Below, one piece after another: positions 62,453-64,000 of a stretch of 64,000 nt of DNA. The notes under the pieces were generated by a model. The model searched no databases. It had not been told where the DNA came from and worked only from the letters and a program-made list of their open reading frames with translations. The stretch is from Olivibacter jilunii (GTDB lineage Bacteria; Bacteroidota; Bacteroidia; Sphingobacteriales; Sphingobacteriaceae), in NCBI RefSeq assembly GCF_900607235.1, contig NZ_LR027854.1:124001-188000 (forward strand). Direction: 5' to 3'. The position numbers and the translations under genes are program-made. Numbering within the stretch: position 1 is the first letter of the stretch; the number at the start of each line of letters is the position of its first letter.

Positions 62453-64000
62453 TTAAAGTGTTTCAATCTCCTTCTCTGCCAGTTGCTGATAGATAGCCTC
62501 ACTGATCGTACTCTTGGGAGCGTCTGTATTATTGAGATTACACCAAAAGAATATTTTGACTGTTGACCATTTTCCATTCAACGGATTAATAATAACGCTC
62601 GGTGCTTTCCGCTTAAACACGTGTTCATTATCCAGAATGATGGTTTTGATCATCTCTACAATTTCCTCTTTATTAAATGGTTTGGCAATAGTTACCGTTA
62701 GGCTAACGCGAATATTATTATTACTTAGGGTCCAGTTGATGATATTATTAGAAAGTATATCACCGTTTGGTATGATAATTTCGGCGCCATCATCGCTTAA
62801 CAAAGTGCTTGAACGAATACCTATTTCTTTTACCTTTCCTTTTCGATTTCCTAATTCAACAACGTCGCCAATGCGGATCGTACGATCAAAAATCAAAATA
62901 ATCCCGGAAACAAAATTGCTTACTATGCTCTGTAAGCCTAAGCCGATACCCACACCTAAAGCACCTAACACTACGGTGATTTTATCGACTGGCAAACCCG
63001 ATGCTGCAACTGCTAATAAAAAACCGGCAATAAGCAATACCAATCTGGTAATCAGCAACCTGGAGTGTTCTGCGTTGGCATTTTCGATGGTATCATCCCC
63101 TGTTTCGCCAAAAAAGTAGGCAACATATTTCTGCAAAAAGTTAGCCGTCCAAATAATTCCAAGAAATAGTAAAACACCGCCAAAGGTAAAAGAGAAGCTC
63201 CCTATTTTGCGTGGTGTGCTTAAAAACGAACCAATAACTTCGCTAAAGAATTCCAGAATATCTAAGTGAGCTGTCAGCAATACAAACCAAATGAAAACCG
63301 CAAGGTAAGATATAATGGTTGAAAACTCTTTGGCAATCCCCTCCCATTCGAAGTGATCGGCGTAACGTTTACGCATCCTACTGGCTTTAATTTGCAAAAG
63401 AAAGGCTTCGGTAATTAGACGTACGACTACAATGAGGGCAACCGTATGTAATAGCGCATATACACCGGTTGTATAAAAAATCTGCATAAGGGTGGTTCTT
63501 CCGAACATATTGGCTATAATAGCTAAGCCATTAAATAGCATATACAATGTTCCAGCTATAACCAATATGCGATAATTCCCCGCAATAGGCTTTAATTTAC
63601 GCAACGCTATCACACCAAAGGCAGTAGACATTAAGTTGATCAATAAAATCATCCATCGTTGTGCCTGAGAAGAAACACCCAATAACCTCACTAAAGACAG
63701 CGCAATGAACAAGATGACAAATATGCCCCATGATAGCAAAGTCTCTCGAGGTAATCTTTTTAAAAATACTGTTGTAAGTATAATCAGTAATAAAAATTGG
63801 GTAAATTCTAAATACAAGGCCGGTGCCTGTAAATCAAAAATAGGTGCAAGGGCAAATATTAAGGTAAAGGCAGACAATATAGGAATTGGGGTTAATAACC
63901 TTAAATTAAGATCTTCCAAAATATCCATTTTCCCATGATTCTTAACGCTTTTGAAGTTATAAAACACCCATACAAAGAATAATAAACCCGTAAAGAGTAG
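62453..64000 (-). CDS. MscS-family mechanosensitive channel (5' end outside window)
   Basis: The frame stays open to the window edge; residues before the GTG at 63967 read LLFTGLLFFVWVFYNF, a membrane-like segment, so the true start lies beyond 64000. Several membrane helices precede the conserved pore helix (GALGVGIGLGLQSIVSNFVS) and the MscS beta domain (IRIGDVVELGNRKGKVKEIG, IIIPNGDILSNNIINWTL). It is a large multi-helix MscS relative that opens under hypo-osmotic stress in the inner membrane. Its 124-bp downstream gap to LacI has no clear terminator. Probably unrelated to the sugar system. Confidence 0.92.
   Translation of the reverse strand, partial: LLFTGLLFFVWVFYNFKSVKNHGKMDILEDLNLRLLTPIPILSAFTLIFALAPIFDLQAPALYLEFTQFLLLIILTTVFLKRLPRETLLSWGIFVILFIALSLVRLLGVSSQAQRWMILLINLMSTAFGVIALRKLKPIAGNYRILVIAGTLYMLFNGLAIIANMFGRTTLMQIFYTTGVYALLHTVALIVVVRLITEAFLLQIKASRMRKRYADHFEWEGIAKEFSTIISYLAVFIWFVLLTAHLDILEFFSEVIGSFLSTPRKIGSFSFTFGGVLLFLGIIWTANFLQKYVAYFFGETGDDTIENANAEHSRLLITRLVLLIAGFLLAVAASGLPVDKITVVLGALGVGIGLGLQSIVSNFVSGIILIFDRTIRIGDVVELGNRKGKVKEIGIRSSTLLSDDGAEIIIPNGDILSNNIINWTLSNNNIRVSLTVTIAKPFNKEEIVEMIKTIILDNEHVFKRKAPSVIINPLNGKWSTVKIFFWCNLNNTDAPKSTISEAIYQQLAEKEIETL

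Noticed and set aside
63965-63967. GTG as start of the MscS-type gene
   Set aside because: The frame is open to the window edge and codes for a hydrophobic segment, so the start is outside the window.

Overview
The window looks like a chromosomal segment from a saccharolytic Bacteroidota bacterium, most likely of the Sphingobacteriaceae type (inference). The reasons are three SusC/SusD pairs, a hybrid two-component regulator, many secreted glycoside hydrolases, AT-rich leaders with almost no Shine-Dalgarno motifs, and two promoter-like sequences close to the Bacteroidota TTTG-N19-TAnnTTTG form. No tRNA, rRNA, CRISPR array, transposase or phage gene was seen.

Layout. 1-2.3 kb: a pectin esterase pair (CE8 partial, CE12) divergent from a LacI regulator, with a perfect 24-bp palindrome between them. 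2.5-9.6 kb: an exported TIM-barrel protein, a three-gene RidA / D-threonine-aldolase-fold / M19 dipeptidase operon, two unknown proteins, an AraC regulator and an aldo/keto reductase. 9.7-34.1 kb (all minus strand): a large polysaccharide utilization locus (PUL) with a hybrid two-component regulator, GH88, three GH29, an alginate-lyase-fold protein, GH31, GH95, GH2 and SusC/SusD. Fucosidases plus a uronate lyase and GH88, with no sulfatase in view, suggest an unsulfated polymer carrying fucose and uronic acid. 34.2-35.2 kb: a frameshifted small secreted protein and an Hsp20 chaperone.

35.5-62.3 kb: two long convergent operons that appear to form one regulon. The plus operon (35.5-50.2 kb) encodes SusC, SusD, an NRAMP-fold transporter without the metal-binding motifs, an unusual SDR epimerase, a DHDPS-family aldolase, an enolase-superfamily enzyme, a Tat-type Gfo/Idh oxidoreductase, an SGNH hydrolase, a PQQ sugar dehydrogenase fused to cytochrome c, and a GMC oxidoreductase. 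The minus operon (61.1-50.2 kb) encodes a Tat-type Gfo/Idh protein, an alpha/beta hydrolase, SusC, SusD, a second Gfo/Idh protein, a FucP/NagP-like MFS permease and NagA. Both operons carry the same two operator-like elements in the same order upstream of the first gene, and a LacI regulator gene lies immediately upstream of the minus operon. A shared bidirectional terminator separates the two operon ends. I propose an oxidative glycoside or sugar-acid catabolic system; this is the best candidate for an undescribed system here.

Four arrays of a degenerate 8-bp repeat (YTYAACYA) lie exactly at the stop codons of minus-strand genes, three of them filling the larger gaps inside the PUL. The window ends in a MscS-family channel gene whose start lies outside.
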